Position numbers and translations under genes: made by a program. A stretch of 64,000 nucleotides of DNA from CBDFGK01 sp965247075. GTDB taxonomy: Bacteria; Pseudomonadota; Gammaproteobacteria; Pseudomonadales; Halieaceae. The stretch is from positions 496,001 to 560,000 of the forward strand of contig CBDFGK010000003.1 of assembly GCA_965247075.1 (NCBI GenBank), in the 5' to 3' direction. The stretch's first letter is position 1. Every line of letters begins with the position of its first letter. The notes below the pieces were generated by a model. The model saw only the letters and a list, made by a program, of their open reading frames with translations, was not told the origin of the DNA and did no database searches. Shown here piece by piece: positions 51,015 through 60,330 of this stretch.

Positions 51015-51791
51015 ATGAAAAACAGGATGAATATTCTCGCACTGATTCTCGCCGGCACCGTAACAGTTGGCCTGTTCGGCGCTTGCGCCTTTGCTGCCGA
51101 TTTTGATGCGACCAAAGCGAAACTGAATACGGCCATGCAGTCTGATAGCCGTTCTGAGGCGGACACCAAACGAGACCGCAATCGCAAGCCCATAGAGACG
51201 CTGGAGTTTTTTGGCTTGCGCGATGATATGAAGGTCGTGGAGTTAATTCCCGGCGGAGGTTGGTACACCAGGTTATTGGCACCCACGCTGAGTCAAGACG
51301 GTAAATTTTATGTCGCCTACGGTGCCGAGCGGGTTTACGCCGAGCTAAAGGGTCAGCCCGGTTTCGAGAAGATGAAAATGCTTGCTGAGGATGCCAGGCT
51401 CAGACGACCAGAGGGCGCTCGTTTTTACGCCGCCGGCAACACAGACCTGGGTGTGAAGAACGTGGATATTGTTTTCACCTTCCGCAACTACCATAACTTT
51501 GATATGGATTCCCGTGCGTCTATTAACCAGTCAGTATTCAAAGCCCTGAAACGCGGCGGGGTTTACGCGGTAGTAGACCACACCCGCCGGCATATGCAGA
51601 CGCTGGATAATGAGAACGGCCGCCGCGTGGATCCCGTGCAGGCCATTAAGGAAATCGAAGCCGCCGGCTTTGAATTCGTCGATTATTCAGATCTGCACTA
51701 TCGCCCTGACGATGAACTGCGCTACGAAGTGGGCCGCAAAACGGTCACCGGCAACACCGACCGCTGGACCTTGATGTTCCGCAAGCCTTAA
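51015..51791 (+). CDS. Exported class I SAM-dependent methyltransferase-like protein (COG4798 type)
   Basis: 258 residues. Start MKNRMNILALILAGTVTVG gives a signal peptide ending near ACAFAADF. The mature part has a methyltransferase fold: VVELIPGGGWYTRLLAP (motif I), DIVFTFRNYHNF (motif IV-like), ALKRGGVYAVVDH and YEVGRKTVTGNTDRWTLMF. A periplasmic location is odd because SAM is cytoplasmic. Such proteins recur in proteobacteria; their reaction is not known to me. A longer reading from 50916 lacks signal features. Confidence 0.83.
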   Translation: MKNRMNILALILAGTVTVGLFGACAFAADFDATKAKLNTAMQSDSRSEADTKRDRNRKPIETLEFFGLRDDMKVVELIPGGGWYTRLLAPTLSQDGKFYVAYGAERVYAELKGQPGFEKMKMLAEDARLRRPEGARFYAAGNTDLGVKNVDIVFTFRNYHNFDMDSRASINQSVFKALKRGGVYAVVDHTRRHMQTLDNENGRRVDPVQAIKEIEAAGFEFVDYSDLHYRPDDELRYEVGRKTVTGNTDRWTLMFRKP

Positions 51792-51908
51792 ACCCACGGC
51801 TCCGCCCCCCGCTCCAGTACCTGTGGAAAAGTCGGTGTGGTATTTTTACCCTCTTTGAGATGGGCGCGGTTTTGCTCCCGCGCATGGAAACATCGACATC
51901 AAAATGGT

Positions 51909-51914
51909 TATAAT
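51909..51914 (+). promoter_or_regulatory. Possible -10 element for the second hsd locus
   Basis: Consensus TATAAT 85 bases before hsdM, without a recognisable -35 at proper spacing. Confidence 0.3.
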
Positions 51915-51998
51915 TTCGACCAGTCACGCTGGAGCGGCTGAGTTCGGCCCAGCCAACAGGAATCAAGCCCAATCAGGGGTTGCCAACAGGAGCAGCAA

Positions 51999-53462
51999 TT
52001 GTTCGAGCAAACTTTCAGAAACATCGACGACATCCTCTGGAAGGAGGCCGGATGCACCACCGAACTGGATTACATTGAGCAGACCTCGTGGATGCTATTT
52101 CTTAAGTATGTCGACGACTTTGAGCAGGAACGGGCAATAGAGACGAAGCTGGTCGGCCGCTCTGGTGAGAATTTGATCGACGAACCACACCGCTGGGCAA
52201 GTTGGGCGGCGCCAAAGAAGGCGGACGGTTCTTTTGATCACGATCGCGCGTTAACCGGCGATGACCTGATTGCCTTCGTCAACACCGATCTGTTTCCCTA
52301 TCTGCAAGGGTTCAAGTTGCGGGCATCCGCGCCGGACACCTTTGAATACAAGATCGGCGAAATATTCGGCGAAGTCAAAAACAAATTTCAGAGCGGCTAC
52401 TCGCTGCGCGATGTCCTTGAACAGATGGATGGGCTCCGCTTCAACGCGCAAAAGGAAAAACACGAACTCAGCCATCTATACGAAGCCAAGATCAAAAACA
52501 TGGGCAACGCCGGGCGCAACGGCGGCGAGTATTACACGCCGCGCCCGCTCATCCGCGCCATGGTTCAGGTTACCGACCCCAGTCTCGGCGAGACCATTTA
52601 TGACGGCGCCTGCGGTTCGGCCGGCTTCCTCTGTGAGGCATACGATTATCTGCGACATGGTAAGGAAAAAATCACCACCAGCCAACTCAAAAAACTGCAA
52701 GGGAAAACCTTCTACGGCAAGGAAAAGAAATCCCTCGCCTACATCATCGGCATCATGAATATGATCCTGCACGGCATTGAAGCGCCGAACATCATCCACA
52801 CCAACACCCTTGCCGAGAACCTCGCCGACATTCAAGAGCGCGACCGCTTTGACATCATCCTCGCCAATCCACCATTCGGCGGCAAGGAGCGCAAGGAAGT
52901 CCAGCAAAACTTCCCCATCCAGACCGGCGAGACCGCCTTCCTGTTTCTGCAACACTTTATAAAACATCTCAAAGCGGGCGGACGCGCCGCCGTGGTAATC
53001 AAAAATACATTTCTGTCCAACTCGGATAACGCATCAAAAGCCCTGCGCAAAGAATTGCTGGAGAATTGCCAACTGCACACCGTGCTTGATTGCCCCGGCG
53101 GCACCTTTCAGGGCGCGGGCGTAAAAACCGTGGTACTGTTTTTTGAAAAGGGCGCACCGACACGAAAAATCTGGTATTACCAACTGGACCCGGGACGCAA
53201 CCTCGGCAAAACCAATCCATTGAATGATGACGATTTGAAAGAATTCGTACAGAAGCAAAAAGACTTTGCTGATACCACGCAATCCTGGAGCATCCATGCG
53301 AGTGATATAGACCCGGAAACTTTTGACCTGTCGGTCAGAAATCCGCATACGCCGGAAGAAGCACCGTTGCGACACCCGCAGGAGATTTTAGAGGAGATGA
53401 TACAACTGGATAAAGAAACAGATAAAACCATGAGAAAGATAGCGGCGCTAATGAATGGTTAG
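51999..53462 (+). CDS. hsdM: Type I restriction-modification DNA methyltransferase subunit (second locus)
   Basis: 487 residues from TTG 51999 with AGGAG seven bases upstream; no ATG is available for the conserved N-terminus FEQTFRNIDDILWKEAG. SAM motif I is YDGACGSAGFL (about 202), catalytic motif IV NPPFGG (about 289). Clearly a different clade from the hsdM of the first island (motif I DxACGSAGF, not CGTGG). Its partners are the hsdS at 53743 and, normally, an hsdR that is missing here. Confidence 0.93.
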   Translation: MFEQTFRNIDDILWKEAGCTTELDYIEQTSWMLFLKYVDDFEQERAIETKLVGRSGENLIDEPHRWASWAAPKKADGSFDHDRALTGDDLIAFVNTDLFPYLQGFKLRASAPDTFEYKIGEIFGEVKNKFQSGYSLRDVLEQMDGLRFNAQKEKHELSHLYEAKIKNMGNAGRNGGEYYTPRPLIRAMVQVTDPSLGETIYDGACGSAGFLCEAYDYLRHGKEKITTSQLKKLQGKTFYGKEKKSLAYIIGIMNMILHGIEAPNIIHTNTLAENLADIQERDRFDIILANPPFGGKERKEVQQNFPIQTGETAFLFLQHFIKHLKAGGRAAVVIKNTFLSNSDNASKALRKELLENCQLHTVLDCPGGTFQGAGVKTVVLFFEKGAPTRKIWYYQLDPGRNLGKTNPLNDDDLKEFVQKQKDFADTTQSWSIHASDIDPETFDLSVRNPHTPEEAPLRHPQEILEEMIQLDKETDKTMRKIAALMNG

Positions 53463-53510
53463 CGTTGTGGTATCGCAATTACACCTACTCAACCAATGGG
53501 GGAAAGTAAA

Positions 53511-53753
53511 ATGATCGTAAAAGAATTAATTCAACTGCTGCAAGACCATGACCCTGATAAAAAAGTAATCGTACGCGGATATGAAGGTGGTTATAACGAA
53601 GTGTTGGATATTGTTCAGATGGATATTGTTCCTCACCCGCAACAACAGGTGAGTTATGTCGGCGAATACGAAAATACACGCTATGAAGATCCGCCTGGTG
53701 CTGTTACGGCGGCGATAGAGTTACGCGGCGAGAACAGGAAAAGTGAAGACTGA
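53511..53753 (+). CDS. Small conserved-looking protein inside the hsd locus, function unknown
   Basis: 80 residues from ATG 53511, which follows a strong GGGGGAAAG site (an earlier ATG at 53496 has none). MIVKELIQLLQDHDPDKKVIVRGYEGGYNEV is followed by a short beta-rich middle and an acidic end. The first part resembles small proteins starting with a helix plus HDPDxKV found in many phage and island contexts. No function is known to me. It lies between hsdM and hsdS and overlaps hsdS by 11 bases, so it is co-expressed with them. Confidence 0.65.
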   Translation: MIVKELIQLLQDHDPDKKVIVRGYEGGYNEVLDIVQMDIVPHPQQQVSYVGEYENTRYEDPPGAVTAAIELRGENRKSED

Positions 53754-55005
53754 TCCCGGCGACGCAAAGTGGGAGCAGGTCGCGCTTGGTGATGTGTGCG
53801 AGTTTCGCAGAGGGCTTACTTACAAAAAGAGTGACGAAGTTCCTTTTTCTAAAAATGCAATTTTGCGTGCCAATAACATCACGGTAGAAACCGGGGAGAT
53901 TAACTTCGACGAAATACGCTTCATTAATGACGAGATAGACATTCCGCCGTCAAAGAAAATAATTCCCGGCTGCTTATTGGTCTGCACCGCCAGTGGGAGC
54001 AAAAAACATCTTGGCAAGATTGGCATGGTTGATACGGATTCTAACTATGCTTTCGGCGGTTTCATGGGAATCCTTGTTCCTGTCGAGCGCGTATTGCCTA
54101 AATACTTGTTTTATGTGACCAGATCCGACATCTACAGATACTTCATTGATGCTCTGTCTGATGGTATGAATATCAACAATCTCAAGTGGTCTCAACTTTC
54201 TCAGTTTCAAATTTCTATCCCACCTCTTGCCGAGCAAAAACGTATCGTAGCGGTTCTCGACGAAGCCTTTGCAGCCATCGCCACAGCAACCGCCAACACC
54301 GAGAAGAACCTCGCCAATGCGCGGGAGTTGTTTGAGAGCAGGCTTCATGCAGCGTTCAGCATTCAAAGTTCCATGTGTGCAGAGGCCACAGTAAGTGACC
54401 TGGGTGTGCACTCACTAGGAAAGATGCTCGACAAGAAGAAGAACCGCGGTGACCTTCGCCCATATCTGCGAAACTTCAATGTACGATGGTTTGAGTTCGA
54501 TCTTAGCAGCTTGCACAAGATGCGCTTCCTGGCATCCGAAAAGGATCAATACACCGTTAAACCAGGCGACCTACTAATTTGTGAAGGTGGCTATCCTGGC
54601 CGGGCAGCTATTTGGCAAGGACCAGAGGTAATCCATTTCCAAAAAGCTGTTCACCGTGTACGGTTTCATGACCAAAACCATGCAAAGTGGTTTCTATACT
54701 TCCTTTACTACATGGATGCGACGGAGAAGATTCAATACTATTTCACAGGGGCTGGCATTCAGCATTTGACTGGAAAGGCACTCGCCTCTATTAGTATTCC
54801 AACCCCGCCCGCCAAAGAGATCGCAAAACATGTCGAAGACCTTGAAGCAATTCAAGACAAGGTGGAAGAACTCACAAAAACTGGAGAAAACAAATTAGCT
54901 CTCCTCGCCGAACTCAAACAATCCCTCCTCCATCAAGCCTTCACCGGCGAGTTGACCGCTGGCTCCAAAGCCGCCGACCGCTCGCTTTCGGAGGCTGGCG
55001 CATGA
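53743..55005 (+). CDS. hsdS: Type I restriction-modification specificity subunit (second locus)
   Basis: 420 residues, GTG start. TRD1 (WEQVALGDVCEFRRGLTYKK onward, about 6-160), central spacer IPPLAEQKRIVAVLDEAFAAI with following helix (about 163-200), TRD2 (about 215-360), C-terminal spacer IPTPPAKEIAKHVEDLEAIQ and the tail LLAELKQSLLHQAFTGEL typical of HsdS. ATGA overlap with the next gene. Confidence 0.92.
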   Translation: MKTDPGDAKWEQVALGDVCEFRRGLTYKKSDEVPFSKNAILRANNITVETGEINFDEIRFINDEIDIPPSKKIIPGCLLVCTASGSKKHLGKIGMVDTDSNYAFGGFMGILVPVERVLPKYLFYVTRSDIYRYFIDALSDGMNINNLKWSQLSQFQISIPPLAEQKRIVAVLDEAFAAIATATANTEKNLANARELFESRLHAAFSIQSSMCAEATVSDLGVHSLGKMLDKKKNRGDLRPYLRNFNVRWFEFDLSSLHKMRFLASEKDQYTVKPGDLLICEGGYPGRAAIWQGPEVIHFQKAVHRVRFHDQNHAKWFLYFLYYMDATEKIQYYFTGAGIQHLTGKALASISIPTPPAKEIAKHVEDLEAIQDKVEELTKTGENKLALLAELKQSLLHQAFTGELTAGSKAADRSLSEAGA

Positions 55006-56201
55006 ACCAACGAGTGGAACAATTACTCGCGGCGGGCGAATCTCGCAATGTGGAATTCAAAGTCGCCAAGCAATCATTGAGCAACAATCTCTTTGAGACG
55101 GTTTGCGCGTTTCTTAATCGAGACGGCGGGGATATTTTGCTCGGGGTGACGGATGATGGTGTAGCCACGGGGGTTGATCCCGATCGTTTGCCGCAAATAA
55201 AAAAAGATTTTGCCAACGCCATTAACAATCCGCAAAAACTAACGCCGACTTGCCATCTGAGCATAGAAGAAGCCGAACACGATGGCGTGATGCTACTGCA
55301 TATTGTTGTGCCACCAAGTTCACAGGTGCATCGCTGCAATGGGCGCATATACGACCGCAATGAAGATGGCGATTATGACATCACTGATAATCTGGATCGG
55401 GTGGTGGAACGTTATAACAGCAAGCAAAACTACTATTCGGAAAACACCATCTACCCCTACGCCACCCTGGCTGACCTGGACTCGGAAGTGATTGAAAAAG
55501 CGCGGAAATTGGCAGGTGCTCGTCAATCAAGACATCCCTGGTTGTCCATGAGCGACGAAGAATTAATTGATAGTGCGCAACTACGACAACCAGATCATCA
55601 GCGGGGTCTAACCGGTTTGACGCTGGCGGGTATCTTGCTGTTTGGCAAAGACAGCACGATTTTGTCGGCATTGCCACACCATCGCACCGATGCTCTTTTG
55701 CGCCGCGTCAATGTTGATCAATATGATGACCGGGACGACATCCGAACCAACCTGATAGACAGTTACAGTCGCCTGCTTGCCTTTGGTGAAAAACACCTCA
55801 GTGACCCCTTCTATCTGGAAGTGGATCAACAAGTCAGCCTACGCTCCTGGATTATGCGGGAGATTATCGGCAATTTGCTGATGCATCGTGAATATAGCAA
55901 TGCCTTCCCCGCCAAACTGATTATTGAATCCAAGCGATTGCTCACCGAAAACAGCAACAGGCCAAACGCTTCGGGGCGCATTGACCCGCAGTCGTTTTCA
56001 CCCTTCTCCAAGAATCCCAGCATTGCCCGGGTATTCAGGGAAATCGGCCGGACGGATGAATTGGGTTCAGGGGTTCGCAAGTTATACCGATACTGTAAGG
56101 ACTTTTGCGGACACGACCCGGAGTTAGTAGAGGACGATATATTCCGCTTTTCATTGTCGTTTGTCGGCTCCGTGCATGATCAAAGCATCCAATCCGGGTG
56201 A
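55002..56201 (+). CDS. AlbA_2/Schlafen-like ATP-binding protein, probably truncated at the 3' end
   Basis: 399 residues. N-terminal AlbA_2 (Schlafen AAA_4) domain with ESRNVEFKVA, VCAFLNRDGGDILLGVTDDG, then a RecG-like ATP-binding C-terminal part (LTLAGILLFGKD, REIIGNLLMHREYSNAFPA with the GHKL-like Asn, and GRTDELGSGVRKLYRY). Such genes are frequent in type I loci between hsdS and hsdR and normally have an extra winged-helix region. Here the frame ends after DIFRFSLSF plus a tail that is antisense to the 3' end of the lactonase gene, so a deletion boundary near 56175 seems to have removed its end and hsdR. Confidence 0.82.
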   Translation: MNQRVEQLLAAGESRNVEFKVAKQSLSNNLFETVCAFLNRDGGDILLGVTDDGVATGVDPDRLPQIKKDFANAINNPQKLTPTCHLSIEEAEHDGVMLLHIVVPPSSQVHRCNGRIYDRNEDGDYDITDNLDRVVERYNSKQNYYSENTIYPYATLADLDSEVIEKARKLAGARQSRHPWLSMSDEELIDSAQLRQPDHQRGLTGLTLAGILLFGKDSTILSALPHHRTDALLRRVNVDQYDDRDDIRTNLIDSYSRLLAFGEKHLSDPFYLEVDQQVSLRSWIMREIIGNLLMHREYSNAFPAKLIIESKRLLTENSNRPNASGRIDPQSFSPFSKNPSIARVFREIGRTDELGSGVRKLYRYCKDFCGHDPELVEDDIFRFSLSFVGSVHDQSIQSG

Positions 56202-57100
56202 TGCCCACTGCCTGGCACACCTTGTGGCCGGAAACGGGCTTCCTCCAGGCCGTTAACCCCCGTTTGATAAATAAAAAGATTGCCGGCTTCCGGCTCCTTG
56301 GCCAGCGCTTGTTGGTTTAATCCCTGCCGGGCGCTGGTAACAAACAGTAGATCCAGATCCGGGCCGCCAAAGGCCACGCAGGTGGGCTGGCTTGCCGGTG
56401 TGGGTAGTACCAGGTCGACCTCGCCTATTGGTGAATAGCGCACTACCTGGCTGCCGCCCCATTGTGCATTCCACAGGTACCCATCCGTATCTACCGTGGA
56501 ACCGTCCGGTGAACACCCCGGGTCTGTTTGCGCAAAAATTACAGGCTTAGATACACCGGCGCTGACGCTGTCAAAGTCGTAACGGTCAATGCGGCCGGTG
56601 GGCGTGTCTGTATGGTACATACAGGAAGAATCCGGGCTCCAGCACAGCCCGTTGGAAATCGACAGCCCGTCAATCGGTTTTGAGCAGGTCAGTTGCCTGT
56701 CGAGACAATACAGTGCGCCGCGCCCAGGCGGGCCATTTTCCACCATGCTACCGGCCCAGAATCGACCCTGCCGGTCGACACGGCCGTCATTCAGCCTCGT
56801 GCCCGGTTGATCCCTCTCCACAGCCTGAATCCAGTTCACCGTCGCGGATGCCGGGTCGAAGTAGGCAAAACCACTTTCAAAGCCTGCGATCAGGTCGTCC
56901 TGTCCTGCGACCAGGCCGAAGCTGGCCAGGCGTTCCGGTGTTGGCCAGCGCTCCAGTCGCTCGGCCCCGGGTTCGTAGAGATACAGCAGGCGAGCCTGGA
57001 TATCGGTCCACCAGAGCACAGCTCGCTCACTGTCCCATAAAACGCCTTCGCCCAGTTCATTGCTAACCGGCAGTACATTGATCAGTTCTGGCAGTTCCAA
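56180..57100 (-). CDS. SMP-30/gluconolactonase family lactonase
   Basis: 306 residues, six-bladed beta-propeller hydrolase. Metal ligands: Glu in NELGEGVLWD, Asn in GTRLNDGRVDRQGRFWAGSM, and Asp in LCWSPDSSCMYHTDT. In this cluster the likely job is hydrolysing galactono-lactone to galactonate. TTG start. The C-terminal end (VPGSGHHPDWML) lies over the end of the convergent AlbA_2 gene, so the last residues may have changed when the two regions were joined. Confidence 0.87.
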   Translation of the reverse strand: MELPELINVLPVSNELGEGVLWDSERAVLWWTDIQARLLYLYEPGAERLERWPTPERLASFGLVAGQDDLIAGFESGFAYFDPASATVNWIQAVERDQPGTRLNDGRVDRQGRFWAGSMVENGPPGRGALYCLDRQLTCSKPIDGLSISNGLCWSPDSSCMYHTDTPTGRIDRYDFDSVSAGVSKPVIFAQTDPGCSPDGSTVDTDGYLWNAQWGGSQVVRYSPIGEVDLVLPTPASQPTCVAFGGPDLDLLFVTSARQGLNQQALAKEPEAGNLFIYQTGVNGLEEARFRPQGVPGSGHHPDWML

Positions 57101-57156
57101 TCCTATTTACTCCCGCGCCGCCTCATTGCATTGCAGCAATGCAGACAGCAGCTTTT

Positions 57157-57798
57157 TCATTCCTGACCATCCAGTACTGCCCGTATGGCATGGACCACCG
57201 CTTTGGCGCTGATAAATACCTGGTAGGCGCCGGCACCGGGTCGGTACAACTCTGAACCGATACCAAAGCCATCGACACCGGCATGCAGCCACTCTGCGGC
57301 CACATCCGCACTAACCCCTCCCACGGCAAGTAGTTTTACATCGCTGGGCAGAATCGCGCGAACCGCCTTGATATGGCCCGGCCCGTAGGTGGCCGCAGGG
57401 AACAATTTGAGATAGCGCGCACCTGCTCGGTATGCAGAAAACGCCTCAGTCGCGCTCGCCCATCCGGGCATGGGTGTCATTCCCAGTTCCAGGCTGCGAT
57501 GTATGACTTCCGTGCTGGTATTCGGAGTCACCGCTATCGTCCCACCTGCAGCCGCTACGTCCTCGGCATCCTGTTCGCACAGGACAGTCCCGGCGCCTAT
57601 AATACAGCGATCTCCCAGTGCCTTGCTGAGCTGTTCAATACTATCCAGCGGTTGGGGTGAGTTTAGCGGTACTTCGATGATACCTATACCCGCGTTGTAG
57701 AGAGCCTCACCGATGGCCACGGCCTCTTCAGGTTTTACGCCACGCAGTATCGCCACTGCGGGCATGCGCTCAAACCAGGTCTCCAGGTTTGCAGTCAT
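57157..57798 (-). CDS. dgoA: 2-dehydro-3-deoxy-6-phosphogalactonate aldolase
   Basis: 213 residues. Class I aldolase of the KDPG/KDPGal family: VAILRGVKPEEAV, IIEVPLNSPQPLDSI with catalytic Glu, GAGTVL, and YLKLFPA with the Schiff-base Lys (about 133). Splits 2-keto-3-deoxy-6-phosphogalactonate into pyruvate and glyceraldehyde 3-phosphate. The VPLNSP motif and pairing with DgoK favour the galactose rather than the gluconate form. Overlaps dgoK by four bases. Confidence 0.92.
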   Translation of the reverse strand: MTANLETWFERMPAVAILRGVKPEEAVAIGEALYNAGIGIIEVPLNSPQPLDSIEQLSKALGDRCIIGAGTVLCEQDAEDVAAAGGTIAVTPNTSTEVIHRSLELGMTPMPGWASATEAFSAYRAGARYLKLFPAATYGPGHIKAVRAILPSDVKLLAVGGVSADVAAEWLHAGVDGFGIGSELYRPGAGAYQVFISAKAVVHAIRAVLDGQE

Positions 57799-58769
57799 CT
57801 GTTCGGACCCTCGATGTAGAGATGTTTATAGATTGCGCCGAAGCCGGCTATGGCTATCTCACCGGGCTCGGGTGCTTCCACCTGCAGGCCCAGGCGTTCG
57901 AGTGCCAGTTGGTAGCGTTGCGTGAGATGGGGTTCGCCGATCAGCGTGACCCCTGATAGTGCCGGTTCCATTTTGCGAAACAAGGCCAGGGCGCCGCAGA
58001 CGTCCGAGCCCACAATGAGTCCGGAGAGGTATGAATTGGCACCGGCAGCTGAGAGTTCTCCCAGTACCTGCCGACTGCGGGTGCTGAACAAGGCATGAAC
58101 GAGTTGCGCCTGGCCCAGTTCTTCCGCGACAGCGATGCCCTGGGTGAAGGCGTCCACATGAAAGTCGGTGCTACCGGCGTCGGCAATCAGCACACTGTGC
58201 TGACTCAGAAGTGCAAACAACTCGCCTGTGAAAGCCGTCAGGAAGGATTCAATACGCCCGTTCTTCAACAGCGCCCACTTATTGTGGGTGCCAGGCAGTG
58301 CAATCACCCTGCTGGCCGACCCGATACCGGGGTGCGCCTGCATCCAGCCCAGCAGTTGTAGTTCCTCGCCGCGCATCACGTCGACGTTGCCGAGACAGTT
58401 TTTTACTTTCAGGCCTGCGATCAGCGAAAATTCCAAACCGCGGGCCTCGAAGACGGTGCGGCTCGCGGCGATTTGCCCGGCATCTATCGGGCACTGTAAA
58501 TAGGGTGCTTCACGCCATCCGATCGTGGAGCCCACCATCCCTGATATGATGATTGGAAGCATCCCATGGCTGTTTATCCACGCGCCCGCCAGATCAAAGA
58601 ATGTCTCTTCGAACTCGCCGCCCACCTGGCTGACACCTGGTCCGGAACGGGTGTCGAGAATCGTTGATTGACCACTGGGGTTATATTGACACAGATGCAG
58701 CCGAAGATTGCTGGTGCCCCAATCGCCTGCCAAGAACAGCCCAGCAGTCACGGTTTCAGGTCCTGCCAC
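57795..58769 (-). CDS. dgoK: 2-dehydro-3-deoxygalactonokinase
   Basis: 324 residues of the DgoK kinase family: LAGDWGTSNLRLHL at the N-terminus, IISGMVGSTIGWREAPYL, RVIALPGTHNKWALL, and FTGELFALL. Phosphorylates 2-keto-3-deoxygalactonate, the substrate step before DgoA. Overlaps the SDR gene by 14 bases and dgoA by four, so the three are translated as a unit. Confidence 0.93.
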   Translation of the reverse strand: MAGPETVTAGLFLAGDWGTSNLRLHLCQYNPSGQSTILDTRSGPGVSQVGGEFEETFFDLAGAWINSHGMLPIIISGMVGSTIGWREAPYLQCPIDAGQIAASRTVFEARGLEFSLIAGLKVKNCLGNVDVMRGEELQLLGWMQAHPGIGSASRVIALPGTHNKWALLKNGRIESFLTAFTGELFALLSQHSVLIADAGSTDFHVDAFTQGIAVAEELGQAQLVHALFSTRSRQVLGELSAAGANSYLSGLIVGSDVCGALALFRKMEPALSGVTLIGEPHLTQRYQLALERLGLQVEAPEPGEIAIAGFGAIYKHLYIEGPNR

Positions 58770-59523
58770 CGTCGATGGTGTGGCTCTGGCCAGTGATCAT
58801 TGAACTGTCGTCCGCGCCCAGGAACAGGGCCAGCTTTGCTACATCCTCCGGCAACAGGCGCCGCTGGAGGGCCACCTGTTTCATCCATTCGGCCTCGGCT
58901 TCGGGGGACAACCATTTATCCAGCTGGCGCCTGGTTACGACCCAACCGGGTAGAATGGCATTGACGCGAACCCCGCTTTCGCCGTAGTCGCGAGCCAGGC
59001 CCCGGGTCATTCCGATAAGCCCGGCTTTTGCGGTGACGTATCCCGGCATGTTGGCCGGACCGAGGATCGCATTGATCGAACTGAGATTGATGATAGAACC
59101 GCGCGCCCGTTTTTTCATGGAGCTGAACGCTGCCTGGGATGCGAAGAAACTCGCATCCAGGTTTACACCCATGCAACTGCGCCAGTACGCCTCACCGACA
59201 TCTTCCGGGGCGTGCCGCGCATCGTTGGCAACGTTGTTCACCAGAACGAGCAGGGATCCCAGGTCGGTAATGGCCGCCTGAATAGTTGATTGAAGAGCCG
59301 CGACATCGGTCACGTTGGCCTGGCGAAACCACGGCGCACTACTTGTCTCAGCCTTCAGTTTTTCTACCAGGGCTTCGCCGGAATCACCATCCAGATCGAG
59401 AAAGCCGACCTTGGCTCCCTGGCGGGCGAAGGCCTCGACCATGGAGGCACCAATTCCCGTCGCGCCACCGGTGATGAACACCGCCTCACCGGCGAGGCTG
59501 GGATAACGAGCGGAGTGGGTCAT
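58756..59523 (-). CDS. SDR family dehydrogenase, probable D-galactose 1-dehydrogenase
   Basis: 255 residues. NAD(P)-binding TGGATGIG (19-26), acidic residues after beta-2 (LDLDGD) favouring NAD, NNVAND, catalytic Ser in NLSS and Tyr-x-x-x-Lys in GYVTAK. The C-terminal HTIDGG pattern is normal. Position ahead of dgoK-dgoA-lactonase suggests oxidation of galactose (or another aldose) to its lactone. No galactonate dehydratase (DgoD) gene is in the window. Confidence 0.85.
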   Translation of the reverse strand: MTHSARYPSLAGEAVFITGGATGIGASMVEAFARQGAKVGFLDLDGDSGEALVEKLKAETSSAPWFRQANVTDVAALQSTIQAAITDLGSLLVLVNNVANDARHAPEDVGEAYWRSCMGVNLDASFFASQAAFSSMKKRARGSIINLSSINAILGPANMPGYVTAKAGLIGMTRGLARDYGESGVRVNAILPGWVVTRRQLDKWLSPEAEAEWMKQVALQRRLLPEDVAKLALFLGADDSSMITGQSHTIDGGRT

Positions 59524-59568
59524 TAGATAGGCTCCTTGGGAATACCGCTAACGGACAGCGTCTTACGC

Positions 59569-60330
59569 TCACTGGACAACACCCTTCGCCGCTTCAAGTT
59601 TTATCTGGCGCACATTGCCGGCTCCGGGCTGCTGATTGTGCCTGCGAATCAGAGCATTGAGTTGATGAATTGAAAGCAGCATGGCGTGCATCGCCACGAG
59701 GTAACCCCTGTTGTTCAACTCAAGTAACTCTTCAGCCGTCAGGAATTGCAGGCGGTCCTCGTCCAGCGTGTGTAGGCCCTTGATCGTTTGAACCGAGTCG
59801 TCCTCGAAATACACCAGCACCTCAATACCCCGGAACATATTCAGTTCTTCAAGCCGCAGTGCAAACTGGTGCGTCTGGATATCGTTTTTAATATCGGCTT
59901 CAAGCAGGGTGGTTACCCTGGACAGATAGAGGGAGGCCTTGCCATTGGCATCAAAAAGTGACTCGCCCCTGGTCTCGGAAAAGGCCGGGTTACCTTCCTC
60001 AATCCCCACGGTGTATCCACCCTCGCTGTCCGGCGAGTGCATCAGGTAGAGGGGATAGGTCTGCATTGCAGTCGGCAGGTAGAGAGAATCCCAGTTCCCT
60101 TCGCGCACGAACAGATTCTCGCCCTGAGTGAAACTGCAAACAGCCGACAGGGCCCAACGCCCGGTTTGTGAGACGCGCGTCGCAAACACCGGAAAAGTGC
60201 TTACCGCCTTGCCAAGCTCGGCCACGCGCAGGTTAACCAGGTGCTGATGCTGCGCCTTTTCCAGCGCGCAGTCCTGCGCTACCCGAAGTTGCCCGTGTGC
60301 GGCACTGCACAATTCAGTCAGTTCAGACAT
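59569..60330 (-). CDS. SapC family protein
   Basis: 253 residues from MSELTELCSAAHGQLRV. SapC-type proteins were first linked to surface layers but are mostly found beside flavin halogenase homologues and TonB-dependent receptors in polysaccharide-use clusters; function unresolved. Seen: NLRVAELGKAVSTFPVF, GENLFVREGNWDSLYLPT, YPLYLMHSPDSEGG, GLHTLDEDRLQFLTAEEL. Overlaps the halogenase gene by eight bases. Confidence 0.87.
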   Translation of the reverse strand: MSELTELCSAAHGQLRVAQDCALEKAQHQHLVNLRVAELGKAVSTFPVFATRVSQTGRWALSAVCSFTQGENLFVREGNWDSLYLPTAMQTYPLYLMHSPDSEGGYTVGIEEGNPAFSETRGESLFDANGKASLYLSRVTTLLEADIKNDIQTHQFALRLEELNMFRGIEVLVYFEDDSVQTIKGLHTLDEDRLQFLTAEELLELNNRGYLVAMHAMLLSIHQLNALIRRHNQQPGAGNVRQIKLEAAKGVVQ

